Positions 35,096-47,832 of a stretch of DNA of 64,000 bases are shown here, one piece after another. Source of the stretch: Morchella semilibera. Taxonomy: Eukaryota; Ascomycota; Pezizomycetes; Pezizales; Morchellaceae. Positions within the stretch are counted from its first letter, which is position 1. Each line of letters starts with the position of its first letter. A program made the position numbers and the translations under genes. Below the pieces are notes generated by a model. That model searched no databases. It had not been told where the DNA came from and saw nothing but the letters and a program-made list of their open reading frames with translations. Where the stretch lies: assembly GCA_009192285.1 (NCBI GenBank), contig CM018606.1:610081-674080 (forward strand). Reading direction: 5' to 3'.

Positions 35096-38000
35096 ATGAC
35101 TACCATCACCCGAGAAACCCGTCTCGAGATAGAGATCTCTTGGCTCAACCCCAAGACCAACAAACACTTCACCCACACTGTCCAAGCATTGCTAGACAGC
35201 GGCACCGAGACATGGATTATGTCCTGGAACTGTGTCAAACAGGCCGACATCCCAGTTCAAACTCGCACCACAACTCTCCTCATCAAACAAGCTGATGGCT
35301 CACGCATGCCACACTCCGGTACTCACGTTACCCAACCTCTCACACTCCGCATCGGTAGCCACCTCGACAGGCTAGTCACCTGCGAAATAGGTACCTTTGC
35401 TGGAGAAGATCTTGTTATACCACACCGATGGCTCGAAGAGCATCAACCTACGATACATTGGGGCCAGAATAAGGCTACCTTCAATAGTATCAACTGCCAG
35501 ATTAAGGGTTGCATGATGACAGAAGGAGACATGTACGAGGAAGGCTGGCAAGAAAAGGTCGTTAGACTTCTACGACACATGCCTGAGCCTGACACGCCTC
35601 TTGAGTCACACCCTTTCTGGGCACGAAACACGGGAAGCGAGACTCTCGCTAGTGCTATCCCGGAAGAGTTCCAAGACTACGCAGATGTGTTCTCCCCTGA
35701 AGGAGCAGGACGCCTGCCGGAACATAGTGAGTGGGATCATACGATTCCTCTCTTGGACGGAAGCCAACCTCCGTGGGGTCCTATTTATGCATTGTCACCC
35801 CCGGAACAGAAAGCGTTGAGGGAATACCTGGACGAAATGTTAGCGGCAGGTAAAATTGTCCCATCTTCCAGCCCAGCAGCGGCACCAATCCTCTTCGTCC
35901 CTAAACAAGATGGGTCGCTACGGTTATGCGTTGACTACCGTGGTTTTAAACTCCGTCACAGTCAAGAACCGGTACCCACTGCCTCTCATGACAGAGCTGG
36001 CAGACTCGACGAAGGGAGCTCTCTTCTTCACCAAGATCGATCTCAAGAACGGTTACAACCTAGTAAGGATCGCCGAAGGGGAAGAGTGGAAGACAGCTTT
36101 CCGGACCAAATACGGCCACTTCGAATATAGAGTAATGCCCTTCGGCTTAACCAATGCCCCGGCAACGTTCCAGGCAATGGTTAATACCATATTCAAGGAC
36201 CTGTTAGATCAGGGCCTAGTGGTTTACTTGGATGATATCCTGATATATTCCAAGTCTAGAGAAGAGCATGTAGCTCTTGTGCGCAGGGTGCTGGAGCGGC
36301 TACGACAAAACCACCTATTCGGCAACCTGAAAAAGACTGCTTGGTTCCAAACGGAGATAGAATTCCTAGGATTCAAGCTATCAGGTAGCGGCACCCAGGT
36401 CTCACCCGAGAAGGTGAAGGCTATCACCGAGTGGTTAAAACCCACAAAGGTGAAGGAGCTTCAATGCTTCTTGGGCTTCGCCAACTTCCTAAGGCGGTTC
36501 ATCTACGGGTATTCTGCGGTATGCAAGCCCATGACAGATCTCCTGAAGAAGAATGCCGTATGGAAATGGGGTCGGGAGCAGCAGGATGCTTTTGAGGGGC
36601 TCAAGAAGCTATTTACCACCGCTCCTATCCTCCGACACTACGACGAACATCGCATGGCTGTCCTTGAAACAGATGCCAGCGACTGGGCAGAGGCTGCGGT
36701 CTTGTCACAGGTGTTCGAAGATGGCAAGTTACATCCGGTGGCTTACCACTCTCGCAAGTTCAACGAGGCCGAAGTCAACTATGAGATCTATGATAAAGAG
36801 ATGCTCGCAATAGTTTCCGCCCTCCTGACTTGGAGACATTGGCTGGAAGGTACGGACATACCTATCCAGATCTATTCTGATCACCAAAACCTTCAGTACT
36901 TCACAACGACCAAGAAGCTGTCCAGAAGACAGGCCCGTTGGGCTGAAAAGATAGCACCTTTTCACTTCAAAATCCACTTTCGACCAGGCGACAAGAACGG
37001 GAAACCTGATGCTTTAACCAGGCGCCCGGAGTACGCTATGGAAGGGGGAGTAGTTCGAGAGCAGCCAGTAAAAATGCTCCTCTCACCAGAACACTTCGCG
37101 GAAAGAAACCTCCTCCCCGGACATTTTGCAAGAAGGACACAAGCGGGAATAGAACCTCGCGAAGAAATCCTCTGCAATCACTCATCAAAAGTGCGTCCAG
37201 TGGATCAGTGGGTACACATACCAGGAGTGGGAATGCCTGCGGCTCTGCAGAACTGGTATGAAGAAGAGGGTCGATGGACTCGTAGGACAGTTCCGGATGA
37301 ACTCCCTGAAAACGAAGATCCTGAGGACCTGTGGACCCGGCAGACCATTTTGCGGGAGGCTGCAACAGAGTGGGATCCCGATCAGAATACAGCGACTCAT
37401 GAAGGACGCTGGGTAGTGCCTGGGCATGCAGTCAAGCAGGTTATAGAAGACCATCACGACCGACCCACGGCAGGGCATCTAGGCAGAGATAAAACCTTGG
37501 AATTGATTGACAGGAACTACTGGTGGCCAGGAATGACCACAGATGTAGCCAAATATGTCAGCACGTGCGATGTATGCCAAAGAGCCAAACAACGACGACG
37601 ACATATGTCTCTTCCACAGCCCCTAGAGTTAGCCACGACCCCTTGGTGCGACATCTCCATGGATTTTGTAGTAGAAATGCCCAAGGAGCGGTCGAGTTTC
37701 CGGAACGTCATGGTTGTAGTGGACCGCTTCAGTAAAATGGCGCACTTCATCCCAATGACAGGAATCAACGCGGAGCAAACCGCACAAGCATTCGTCAAAG
37801 ACATCTGGCGCTTTCATGGACTCCCGCGATCAATAGTATCGGACCGAGGAACACAGTTCGTGTCAGCTTTCTGGACCGCGATCACAGAACGACTAGGGAT
37901 TCGTAGAAGACTCTCGACCTCGTTCCATCCGCAGACAGATGGTCAGACAGAAAGGACTAACCAGCATATGGAGTCCTACCTACGAGCGTTTACGGCCGGC

Positions 38001-38645
38001 ACAGGTAAGAAGTGGAGAGACCTACTTTCTATCTGCGAATACGCCTACAACAACGCCAAACACTCCTCTACCGGGCAGTCACCATTCTATTGCAACTATG
38101 GGTTTCACCCTCGCTCAGACTGGCCTACGGATGTGGAGATTGAGCAGCTGGATGCCGAAGGGAATAACCACCTGGACGAGATCCTCGCCGCCCATGAACT
38201 GGCCCGGGAGACCCTACAGCAGACGTACGATAAAATGGCGTCACGACCTGGTCCCGCAGCACAGCAGTTCGAACCAGGGCAGAAGGTCCTGTTAGACACA
38301 AGGAACCTCGGCGGATACAACAAGTGGTCAGATAAGTTCACTGGACCCTTCGAAGTATTAGCAAAAATCGGTAATAGAGCATACCGCCTAGACCTACCAG
38401 CAGACTGGAAGGTCCACAACGTGTTCCACGAAATGCTCCTGAGACCCTATCGTGAAGATACGGACCCCCATAGGAGGCAGAACACTCGCAAACGACTGGC
38501 AACACCGGAGCCTCAAGAGGCACTGGCCGATGAGAATGCCAAACCGGTTGTCAACAACCGTCCACGCACTCGGAGTCAAGCGACAGTAGCCCCGGAGTCC
38601 GGAGCACGGCAGACTAAGAGGCAGCGACGGTTGACAGAGCATTAA
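35096..38645 (+). CDS. pol: Ty3/gypsy pol region (PR-RT-RH-IN)
   Basis: Polyprotein region of the retroelement. Order: aspartic protease with ALLDSGTET near 35190-35215; reverse transcriptase about 35.85-36.5 kb with FRTKYGHFEYRVMPFGLTNA and the catalytic YLDD; RNase H about 36.6-37.0 kb starting LETDAS; integrase about 37.4-38.1 kb with an H-H-C-C zinc site (CDVCQRAK) and a D,D,E core (MDFVVEM, VSDRGTQF); and a GPY/F-type C-terminal module (KFTGPFEVL) with a basic tail. I see no clear chromodomain. The region is open apart from about one break, so the element looks nearly whole. No repair is attempted. Confidence 0.93.
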
Positions 38646-38724
38646 TCCCGATACCTTCCCTCATCATGGCTTTTCCCACAGGGTTTTTTCCATGGAAGGG
38701 TTTAACGGTCGAGGACGACGGCTT

Positions 38725-38738
38725 GGAAGGGGGAGTAG
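38725..38738 (+). promoter_or_regulatory. Polypurine tract
   Basis: GGAAGGGGGAGTAG lies directly before the right LTR, the position of the plus-strand primer in LTR retroelements. Confidence 0.8.
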
Positions 38739-39130
38739 TGTTACAGGATTGCTTGGAAGTGCGGTACTGGTAGAACAATGGAATTGTCTTGGTACGACGG
38801 CGCGATGGAAGAGTGACGTACGCCCAGAAGCGGGGTTCGGTTATAACTCGGCAACCACTACCACACCTTATGAGTGGACCCTTGGTTACCCCACCTCGTA
38901 GAAAGTCGGAGCAGTAGCGGAGGCATTGCGGGAGATTTGCTATTGATGGAGTTAGCGGGTTTAAGGGGGTTCTTCATGTATAAATAGCTAGTAGGATTCC
39001 CGTCGTCTTAGGGGAACCATCATCCTCTCAAGCGAACGGAATCCGGTCTACAATATTACAAGTTTAAAAGCTACAGAACTATCGCTTAGCATTAGCCATA
39101 TCTTAGTGACTTCTGAGATATCCCTTTACA
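38739..39130 (+). repeat. Right LTR
   Basis: 392 bp, the same as the left LTR by eye. It is followed directly by the second CCTTG of the target duplication. Confidence 0.95.
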
Positions 39131-39135
39131 CCTTG

Positions 39136-42100
39136 TTTGCTCGAGCGTTCCGTTCTGAGGTTTATTTGTGGTGATCAGAGATTAGTTCATTCGATAATAC
39201 TTAAGGTAGATAGTATTTATACAGCTATCAAAGACGGAGACAGTGTTTTGTTACCGTTATAGGCATTAAGAAACAGGGCGCAGGCCTGAATATTACTCCC
39301 CGCGTCGACAGGGGGTCATGGTGTTGAAGTATCATGAGTTTGGTGGTGATAATGATGATAGTAGCTGTACGTATCTCTTGCAGCGCTATGGCTATAGATA
39401 ATATAGACCTCTGATTGTAATATCCTTTACCCATATAGTCCCGCTAGATTTGCACCTCGCTGGGCCTCCTTTGGAACGCGTGGGAGACTTCATTGACAGA
39501 GGGCCCAGATATCGCTGGCCGATTGACCTGAATGAATACATGGGTATGATTGGTCTCCAAGCAATCCCCATATGCCCCCTCCCGGGGTTCCAGCACGGCC
39601 ACTGAGATTGTGTGAATAGAGCGCCAAGTGCCAATAGAGACCACATGTAAGCTATAAGCTCATCAATAATCAAAGCTAGAAGCTATCTCAACAAGTATGA
39701 CTTTAGACGTCCACGATATATATTCCTGGGGACACTTCAGATTAATACCGTACCCGCAATTTATCACAATTTTATGATGCTGGCAGCCAAAAGCAAGTGA
39801 TAATAACAGACCGTGTAAATAAATCCCACCCCACACTATCTTAGCACACCAAACCCATCATAATTCATGGAACATGTATTTCTAAATTGCAACATTTGAG
39901 AGGCCTCTCACAAGCCCAGACAGGGATTGGAAATTGGCGATCAGTTAGACCTTAACTAGATGTGGCGGGTTGTTTTGGCGAAGTAGGTGCTGTGGTTTAA
40001 AGTCACCGGCCGTGTTTTCTAAACGATTTGTGCTGTGTATCCGAGTTAAATTGCGCTTTGGGGGCTGTAGGGCTGAGCAAGGGTAATTGCGGCTCTTAGC
40101 CGTTTATGTGCGGCATAAGATAGAACAAGTTACAGCGTGCGGGTAACTCAGAAAGTGCATCAGTTGTGGCTGAGCCCCGCTTAATTCTGGACATCGAAAG
40201 CTCCGGCGCACGTATGACGTTGCGGGTAGTTGTCTATATTCCTACAGTTGATCTTCGAAGCCTTGTCCCAAATACTTCATCATGCATACTTGAACTGGTA
40301 ATTCCCCCACCCTTCTAACACACCGCACATGGTGATGATATTCCTTATTTTTAACCATCGCTCTACAGGAACTTAATGGGAGATGAGTCTGGAGGTGCCC
40401 CGATCAGTGAAGGCTCAACCATAAGTACATGATTTTAACCTCGATATAGTCTTTAAACTGGTGATATGTATGTTCTCGAGTAACTGAAGCCTCCTTACCA
40501 GTTATGTTTATCACTAAATCACTGAATTTTCACTGTACTTTCTTCGCTAGTTTCATGGCTGCACTCTCGGACCCTTCTGGCTCGTTTTTGAGACAACACA
40601 GGCTTAGAAGGTTTTGAGGTCTCATCAAACTTTCCAACACGATCGTTCATATAGACGCACAGACACGGATGGGGTAGAGTTTAGATAAGCTATGACCGCT
40701 GTACCGGACCGAAGAGCCGTCTAAATACTCGAACAAGAAAAACTTCTTAGAAAGAAAATACAGCAATACTAAGCGTGCAGAACTTTTGGGCTTTACTGCA
40801 GAAGCGAAGATGTGTAACATGTCTCTAAACAGTACAAATCGTCTACTGTCCTAGGGTTTCTAGGAACTATTTGGTACAGCTGGGAGAATATTGGGTAGGT
40901 GCAGCTGACAAGGATTAGCTAAATTCCTTTCTTCTGATATTCTATAGACTAATGAGAAACAGACATCACAATCCCAGGCACAACATTTCGGCCCCATCAA
41001 GGTATGGACGATATTTTTTGTTCAGATACCTCGATACAATACGTGGAAACTTGGATCTCTTGGCATTCTCACTAATCCCGACACACCCCGATAAGAAAAA
41101 GCAAACACCGCCCGGCCAATCTCCCGAGGTGTTACATACACTATATCACATCATACGAGCAAAAGAAAAAAAAAACACACAAAAACATACAGTAAATATC
41201 ACGATACTTACTGGTGCAATGGTTGTGACTTATTTAATAACGAGGGACTACATCGGGATCCTTCCTACATCGGGATCCTTCCTAAGTCTGGGGATCGCTC
41301 CCCGATGTTGAGCATCCACCATTGATGTATTGAATCCCTTCCGAGTGATAATTTGTGATCATTGTGTATTATATGGTCGTAGTAGGGGTTAGCGATGATG
41401 GCGGCTTCCCGCACCACATACTTACTGTCGCAACATTTAGTAAATCCATATTTGCCTAGCTATTCGCCTCGGCGCTGGCAATGACGAATCTGAAAATCCT
41501 CAAATTACTCTGAAACCAAAAACGGAACTTCATTCGGGACTGCACATGTCGCTCTCGTTCTACCGAGTTGCGTACGTACACCACTATACAAGCATCCCAG
41601 GTATATTGAATGTTGCTGAATTACGGTCGAATGGAAGAAACGCTCTAAGAATAATAATATTAGTCCTATAGGCCCAGAATGCAGGTAGTGGACACGGTAT
41701 CCTAACGTTCTTATGTTAGCTTAATACAATTCCTATACGATAGCGTGGAACTCAAACGGTAGGTTTCAAGTCTGGGAAGCCCCTGATTTTATCTAAGAAT
41801 GGCCCTCTCCTCTTATGGATTTCTTTGGGGCAATTTGCTGGTATATTAAACAAGAAATCCATATTGATGCTTATTTGTAGGTCTCAAAAGAGTTTCCTTG
41901 TATGAAACCCCTTTTCATTATGAAGCGCATATAGACTCCAATGCTATGAATCTTTAGACCTCACTTGCACCCGCCTACCCGCCGGACGAATGATAATCCC
42001 TGGAGTTATTTCTCAAGCAGGCTAATTTATATTTTCCAGCGACAGCCCCTGATCGCCAATCCTGCAGTTCTTGAACATATCACTCTAACCCTTGTCATTT

Positions 42101-42915
42101 GTTTTGTTTGGCGTGGAAACATTTCGCCTTCTATACAGCGTATGTGTCCCGATCTTCTTTTGTATTTACGCGCAGCTCTGACCTTAGCGTACTGATCTCA
42201 ATATGCTTCCCGTACTTCCAGCACCATGGCTCGTATGATAATCATCTAGGATTGCCGTATCCACCTAACACATAGTAATTGCTGATCTGTTTCGCGAATA
42301 CGAAACGATAGACAACGCATCTCGAGAAAAATCAGTCTGAACCTACCAATTTACCTCTGACTTAAGCCGAAGGCACAGCGGCCCAGAAATCCCTTCAGAA
42401 ATTCCAACCCCTGCTCCGGAGCCAGCGATCCCTGATTTATTCCGCGATCGTTCCGTGGGGAGGTGTTTGATTTGCGATCCGGCCATGCTAAGATCGCGTG
42501 GGAAAACTGTATATCTTGGATCTAATTTTTTAGTCATTAAGGAGTTTTACAGCTCCCCTATATATGCAAGAAATGCAGTTTCCCATTCGAATTTTGCTTC
42601 TCAAGAGCTATATACGAAGTTGCGGAATGAAGAGCACTCTAATTCAGCTCAACTACGTCATGAAAAACGCAAACTTTTAGGAAAGAATGAATAAAATCCT
42701 CTAAGAAATAATGATAGATCTAAAAATAACTAAGGTCTAAGCAACATATAGTAGCGCCATCTCCTCTGCCCAGTGATCTCAGAATTCAAGTTTAGGTAAG
42801 TTTAAAGAAAGAAAGAAAAAACAATAAAAATAAATAACTCCTTCCCTTTTGCACCACAGAATAGTTAGATAACTCCCAAACATCTTATATACAGCCCAAA
42901 AACACTATAGAGTGG
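39136..42915. other. Intergenic, no gene seen
   Basis: About 3.8 kb of low-complexity-poor, AT-rich DNA with only short frames lacking motifs. Two direct copies of CTACATCGGGATCCTTC lie at about 41250-41285. One GAGTGATNNNNTRTGA motif is at 41343-41358. Confidence 0.5.
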
Positions 42916-43194
42916 TCAATTCCTGAAGATACCACGCGCTTTCAACTCGTTTTGCGTAGCAGTTCTCGTATAGATAACATATGCATCCTGCTGTGGTTCT
43001 AACTGTAGATATCGCTCCATAGGATTTGCAGGACCGGTGCAGTTGCTGTCTTGAATGAAAGATTCTTCTCGGACAATAGAGGCATCAATTGGAGGGATTG
43101 CGGTTCCGGCTCGAGCCGCGGCAAGTTGAAGGTTGAGTTGACGGTTGCCTTCCATTCGGCGTTCCGAGTGATGGGCGTCACCTTGAACAGACAT
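42916..43194 (-). CDS. Small hypothetical protein, 92 aa
   Basis: Single-exon open frame starting MSVQGDAHHSERRMEG and ending TQNELKARGIFRN. It is hydrophilic, with an Ala-rich segment (NLQLAAARAGTAIPP) and no signal peptide or membrane segment. The composition looks more protein-like than neighbouring frames, but I recognise no family and see no upstream exon. It could be spurious. Confidence 0.3.
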   Translation of the reverse strand: MSVQGDAHHSERRMEGNRQLNLQLAAARAGTAIPPIDASIVREESFIQDSNCTGPANPMERYLQLEPQQDAYVIYTRTATQNELKARGIFRN

Positions 43195-46100
43195 TTCGAC
43201 GGATATGTATGATTCAAAGATTTAGAATTTGAGCGTTTGGTATCTATTTCAGAGGGGTAAGTAAGAGTATATATGAATTGTGGCTCAGGGCCGTCATTTA
43301 CCTCGACAGCTTTGTACCTATAATGAATATAGGCAATGAGATCAAGGATAGGCAGACGGTTTAACGTGGATTTATACGCTCTGAGAATTATGAACACCTC
43401 TTATACTGAGAAATAGCTAATAGGATGACTCGTTGATAGAGGAAGAAAGGTGCGATAAACGCATTATTTATAAACTCATATCTCTGCAAAAACAAAATAT
43501 ATCATCAAGGGTCTAGGATCTGGTAAAGTTATCTAATCCTGGGGCGAAACTAGCGCAAGCTCAAAGCTGAGACCACCTCGTAATAGTTACGCTACCATTT
43601 CAAGGTATCTAGTCCCTTTGGTATGGACAAGCCAAACAATAATAGTTACTTAGTTAGCTTTCGAATCGAACATTGATAGTCCACAGCGATCAGGTCTCAC
43701 CGTGCAAGAGCGGGGGTGACGGTCCGTATTCCCGCCTTCCGCTTAATTCTCAAAACGGTAACCAGGAAATACTCCTTTGATACGATTTCCTCCCGTGCAT
43801 ACCTTACGATTGTCTGGAGGGATTCAAGAGCGGAGTGACGGCTTGCACTAGTAGACATTCCGAAACGAACCTACCTGCAAGGGGTCTTGCTTCGCTCGCC
43901 TCACCTTGTACTGATGGCACGGCATATGCATAGAAGAGAAAGAATAGCCCCGAACTTCCGAGGCCTGGATAGGGATATGAAAATCCGGAAAAACTTTGTA
44001 CCAGGGAGTTACAACACAATGTGGTGGTACTACCGTGGTAGTTTGGTGGAAGAGAAGGCAGCTGCTGTACTGGGATTAGCATTCGTGGGTGCGGATAAAC
44101 CCCCACAACACCCTCTCCCATATATCTACGTACAACCACCAATTGTATTCTGCTCTGCTGCCTTGTGTGCACCACACAGAGACAATACTGGTAGAGTGAT
44201 ATCTAGGTAAGCTGGTACGTACGTGGTGCTGCAGTTTTGACACGGTTGTGTTTAAAAAAGTAAAATGCAATGTATATTGATGGTATTAATAGCGATAGCA
44301 ACAGCATATATTACACATACCTTGAACTATGGACCTCATTTCCTCGAGATCTAAAACGATGAAGCTCACTACTCCCGGAACAATTCTTTACAATTGGATC
44401 GACGGGGACCTAGGATGAGTTCCTAAGAGTTGATTAGTCCCACTATTTAGTCAGCAGTAAGTTCCCTGTATCAACATGATCTAGGGTTTCGGTATCGTAC
44501 TGCCCAGAGTGTTCGTCTGGTCTTTTCTGTATATCACGCTATATGAAGCACGTCTACTCAACACCAAGACAACTGATATTGGCTCAATCCGTCCGCTTTT
44601 CCGTGTACCTGTAATCTAACCAATCTATGGTAGGCAACTCGTCCGTGCGCATAGAAGTTCGAAGGGAGAAGGAGAGATCCGATATAGGCTCAATAGAAGA
44701 CTCAAGCTTTTTTTCTTTATTCATGTAGAGTAAAAATAACACGCATACATGTATCGACCGATATATATGGCAAAAGCCCTCAACATAGCCGGCTCATATT
44801 GTGTACGAGCCGGAAGATCTAGCTTGTATATTCAATGTCGGAGATACACCGTCTCTAGTATCTCAACCGGACTCAACCGGAAGTTTTTTTTCTTCATCTT
44901 TTTTTTTTCGGATCTGAGAGAATTAGAGTACGTTGAGTGCCGTCCTTGATCTCAGGCTACCGTGTAACTCCTAATTATCTCGGTTTTATGCCAAATTTTC
45001 ACGTGGGATCCGAACGATGTTGCCTACATGCAGGACAATTCGATATAGCAGACAAGGAACGGAAAAATACAACCCTGTCACGATTTCAATGACCGTGCGC
45101 TTTTTCTGCCTTTTCTGAACCTTTAGAATTAATAGCTAGTTTTTTTTCAATTCGCAAAATGTCCTAACAGATAAGAATGTATTGGATATAGAGCAAGCTT
45201 CATTCGCCATTCGAACTTCCTCTCTCGAACTTCCTTGAATGAGATAGGCTGGATGCTCATCAGCGGCGCAACCAGGTCAAAGAAGCCACGAGTAAGGAAA
45301 GAGAAGATAACAAGCGAGATAATAGATAATCAGCGTGCCGTCGGTCGGTCAGGAGAAGTTCGCTCATATCACCTAATGTTAACTAGATCTAGCTGCAAGA
45401 TTGTTCAAGGCATCATAGCTAGCTCTGTTGAGCTCGGTTGGCAATATTCACCCTACCTGCACATCAAAACGGGCCGGGCCACAGGAAACCTGCTCCGTCT
45501 CCAAATTTTCAGATTACTTCTTCATACTTGTGAAGTTAAGGGTTCGGATTGACGGGGTGAAGTCGCGGGGGGGGGGGGGGGGTGGGGAGAGAGAGAGAGA
45601 GAGAGGGGAGGGGGGAATTTGAGAAGTGGAATTTGAGGTTCACGGCAAGTATGGTAGAGTACATGATGCTTGTACCTCTAACGTTCGTGTGTAACGAACG
45701 TCCGATCAACTAGACCGCTTTTTCCTTTTACGTGGAACCCCGGAATTTCCCGTGGAACATCTAGATCTTGTTCCGATTTCTGCAGGTGTTCCCCCACAGG
45801 AAGGTCCGACCTGGATTGATTACAGCTATTTAAAAAGGACTGGACGCATAACTGACATGACCAGAGTCACATACTTAGGTACTTACACAATATGACGGGA
45901 GTTGAGTTATTGTACCCCCACTACAACTTATGACGCATACATAAATATCAACATAAACACCAGCCACTTTAACAGAGCCGCACTGTACGCGCTCATTAGG
46001 GAGAGAGAGGGATGATGCTTGTAGATTCTACGCCTGGAGGAGCACCTGGATCAATAATGTGCTCGGTTTCTACTGGCTGAGTAAGTCTCCAATAATGCTT

Positions 46101-46456
46101 CTGTGGACTTGACAGACCGGAGCGACAGGGGTGAGGGGTGAGGGGTGAGGGGGAATCTGAATCCCTTTCTGCACTTTCTTCCCAGATTGTACTCCACATC
46201 CGGTCAGGGGAGTCATATTACGATATTTTCGACTATGGGACCAACTCACAACTCGTAGCAAGGAGTGCCTAGCTACATGTAGGTAAGTGAGTCACGTTAT
46301 GGCGATATATTAGATCCTAAAAAATCCTTCTCGGTCAAGATTTCAAAGATCGGATCAGGAAATTCTAATCAATCAACTGAGCGTTCGATCGACTCCCATA
46401 AACTTTGGACTCAAGTATGTTTGCGCGCTTCTTCACCACCGTACCCGTTCTGATAT
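43195..46456. other. Intergenic, no gene seen
   Basis: No supportable gene. Contains a 16-G tract followed by a GA microsatellite (45567-45614) and a short GGGGTGA tandem repeat near 46128-46150 (about three copies), plus TACATGTA at about 44744 and 46274. Confidence 0.5.
45567..45614 (+). repeat. Poly-G and (GA)n tract
   Basis: About 16 G, a T, then GGGGAGAGAGAGAGAGAGAG and more G. A purine-only tract able to form unusual DNA structures. Confidence 0.85.
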
Positions 46457-47832
46457 ATGCATACATTGAAGTTTACTCCTGCCTCACTTTCTAGGATTAC
46501 TGAAGTACCACTGGGCACTATCTTTACTGCCGATATGACTGCTCACTTCATGCAAACTACGTGCACTCAGAAAGATACAAGTGAGAAAGGTGGTATCCGA
46601 ACAGCTCATACACCTTATCCTCACACCTTGACATTCGAGAGTTTCGTAAGTCGACATGTACCGGCATTGAAGGAGGCTGCCCGGAAAGGCAAAACATTGC
46701 CGTTTCCCTCTAAAGCACGCTTTATGGGCACCTTGAAACTGCATGGCTATAACGCCACAATTGTGAGTGAAACCTTCACCTTCACTACGATTGGATGTAA
46801 ATAGAACTTGTTATCTACAAATAAGTTAGGAAAATATCATTAATTGATATTTATCTCCAGGTGTTCAGGCAGAATGATGCACACACCCCGATATTTCAGT
46901 CCAGGAACAGGGTAGTAACCTCCCAAGACACTGGCCCGATTCCGTCTCAGCTGTCAAATCGTCCCCTGCACCTACTTGTTGAGGCTGCTATGAGGATCTA
47001 CACCTCGTCAGCATCCCTACCACTTGATACCCCGTTTTCAGAGATAATGATTGCAGGGGAGGTTGCCGGGCGTGATATCTACCGAAATGTGGCCATAAAC
47101 AGGATCCCGAGGTTCTTTTGCATCTTTAATATCAGGATAGATGGTGTGTGGGTTGACATGCGTCGCTACGCAGACGTATGTCTCCCCGAAGAGCGTATCT
47201 TTAACATCATGAATTGGAAGACATGGAATCTGGTGATCGATTTTTTCGAAGATACGACAGCGGTGTCGAGGTGGCTTTACCAGGTCACGGAAGAGGTTGA
47301 GAGAGAGTGCCCATTTGCTGCATCCTTCACCGATTCAGCAGGGAAGAAGATATCAGGAATTGGTGAAGGCCTTGTGTGGACAATGATTCCGTTCGAAGGC
47401 GAAGAGTGGCCACCCAATAGGACAGTTTTGTGGAACTTCAAGACGAAGGGGGAGAGATTTGAGGTGGTCAGCAGGGTTAAGCCGACCCCACCAAAGGATC
47501 CCGACGCATTGAAGCTGGCGGCCGTATTTGTCGATTATGCGATCACGGAGGCACGATTTGAGCAGGGAATCGAGTATCTGAGAGAGATGGGATTTCTAGA
47601 GCAAGGAAAGGGTAGTACAATGCAGTTTGTTAAGTGGGTAGAGAACGATGTGATTGAAGAGGAGTGGGAGAAGATGATAGAGATCGGAGCTGAAGAGAAG
47701 AAGGTGAGGGGTGTGATTGGGACCCGAGCACGGGGGTGGTTCTTTCGATATCTAGATGAAGCCCAGGTGCGTGGAAGCGGGAGCGGCTATGCAGCCGGTA
47801 AAACTGGTAGCGACAAGGAAATCGGCAGATGA
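46457..47832 (+). CDS. RNA ligase-domain protein (covalent nucleotidyltransferase)
   Basis: Two exons, 46457-46762 and 46861-47832, joined in phase 0 across a 98-nt intron, give 425 residues. The motifs of ATP-dependent RNA ligases (PF09414 type) are present in order: motif I TLKLHGYNATI with the nucleophile lysine at residue 94; FQSRNRVV as motif III-like; MIAGEVAGRDIYRN followed by FFCIFNIRI (motif IIIa); EGLVWTMIP (motif IV); and LWNFKTKGERF (motif V). Enzymes with these motifs seal RNA ends through enzyme-AMP and RNA-adenylate intermediates. The N-terminal 80 residues and the C-terminal 130 (KLAAVFVDYAITEARFEQGI and after) are not recognised. Fungal tRNA splicing uses Trl1, a different protein, so the substrate here is unknown. 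The last residues (GSGSGYAAGKTGSDKEIGR) look disordered. Confidence 0.85.

Larger units (their letters stand above)
31638..39130 (+). mobile_element. Ty3/gypsy LTR retroelement, nearly whole
   Basis: An LTR retrotransposon of about 7.5 kb. It is bounded by 392-bp direct LTRs starting TGTTACAGG and ending CCTTTACA, and flanked by a 5-bp target duplication CCTTG (31633-31637 and 39131-39135). Internal order gag, protease, reverse transcriptase, RNase H, integrase is that of Metaviridae (Ty3/gypsy). The two LTRs look identical base for base over their length, so the insertion is very young on an evolutionary scale. The element looks nearly whole, with about one interruption of pol. The sequence right after the left LTR does not start with TGG, so no ordinary tRNA primer site is obvious. 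Confidence 0.96.

Noticed and set aside
43160-43180. CCGAGTGATGGGCGTCA as a further copy of the dispersed motif
   Set aside because: The second half (TGTGA or TATGA) is missing; only the first seven bases match.
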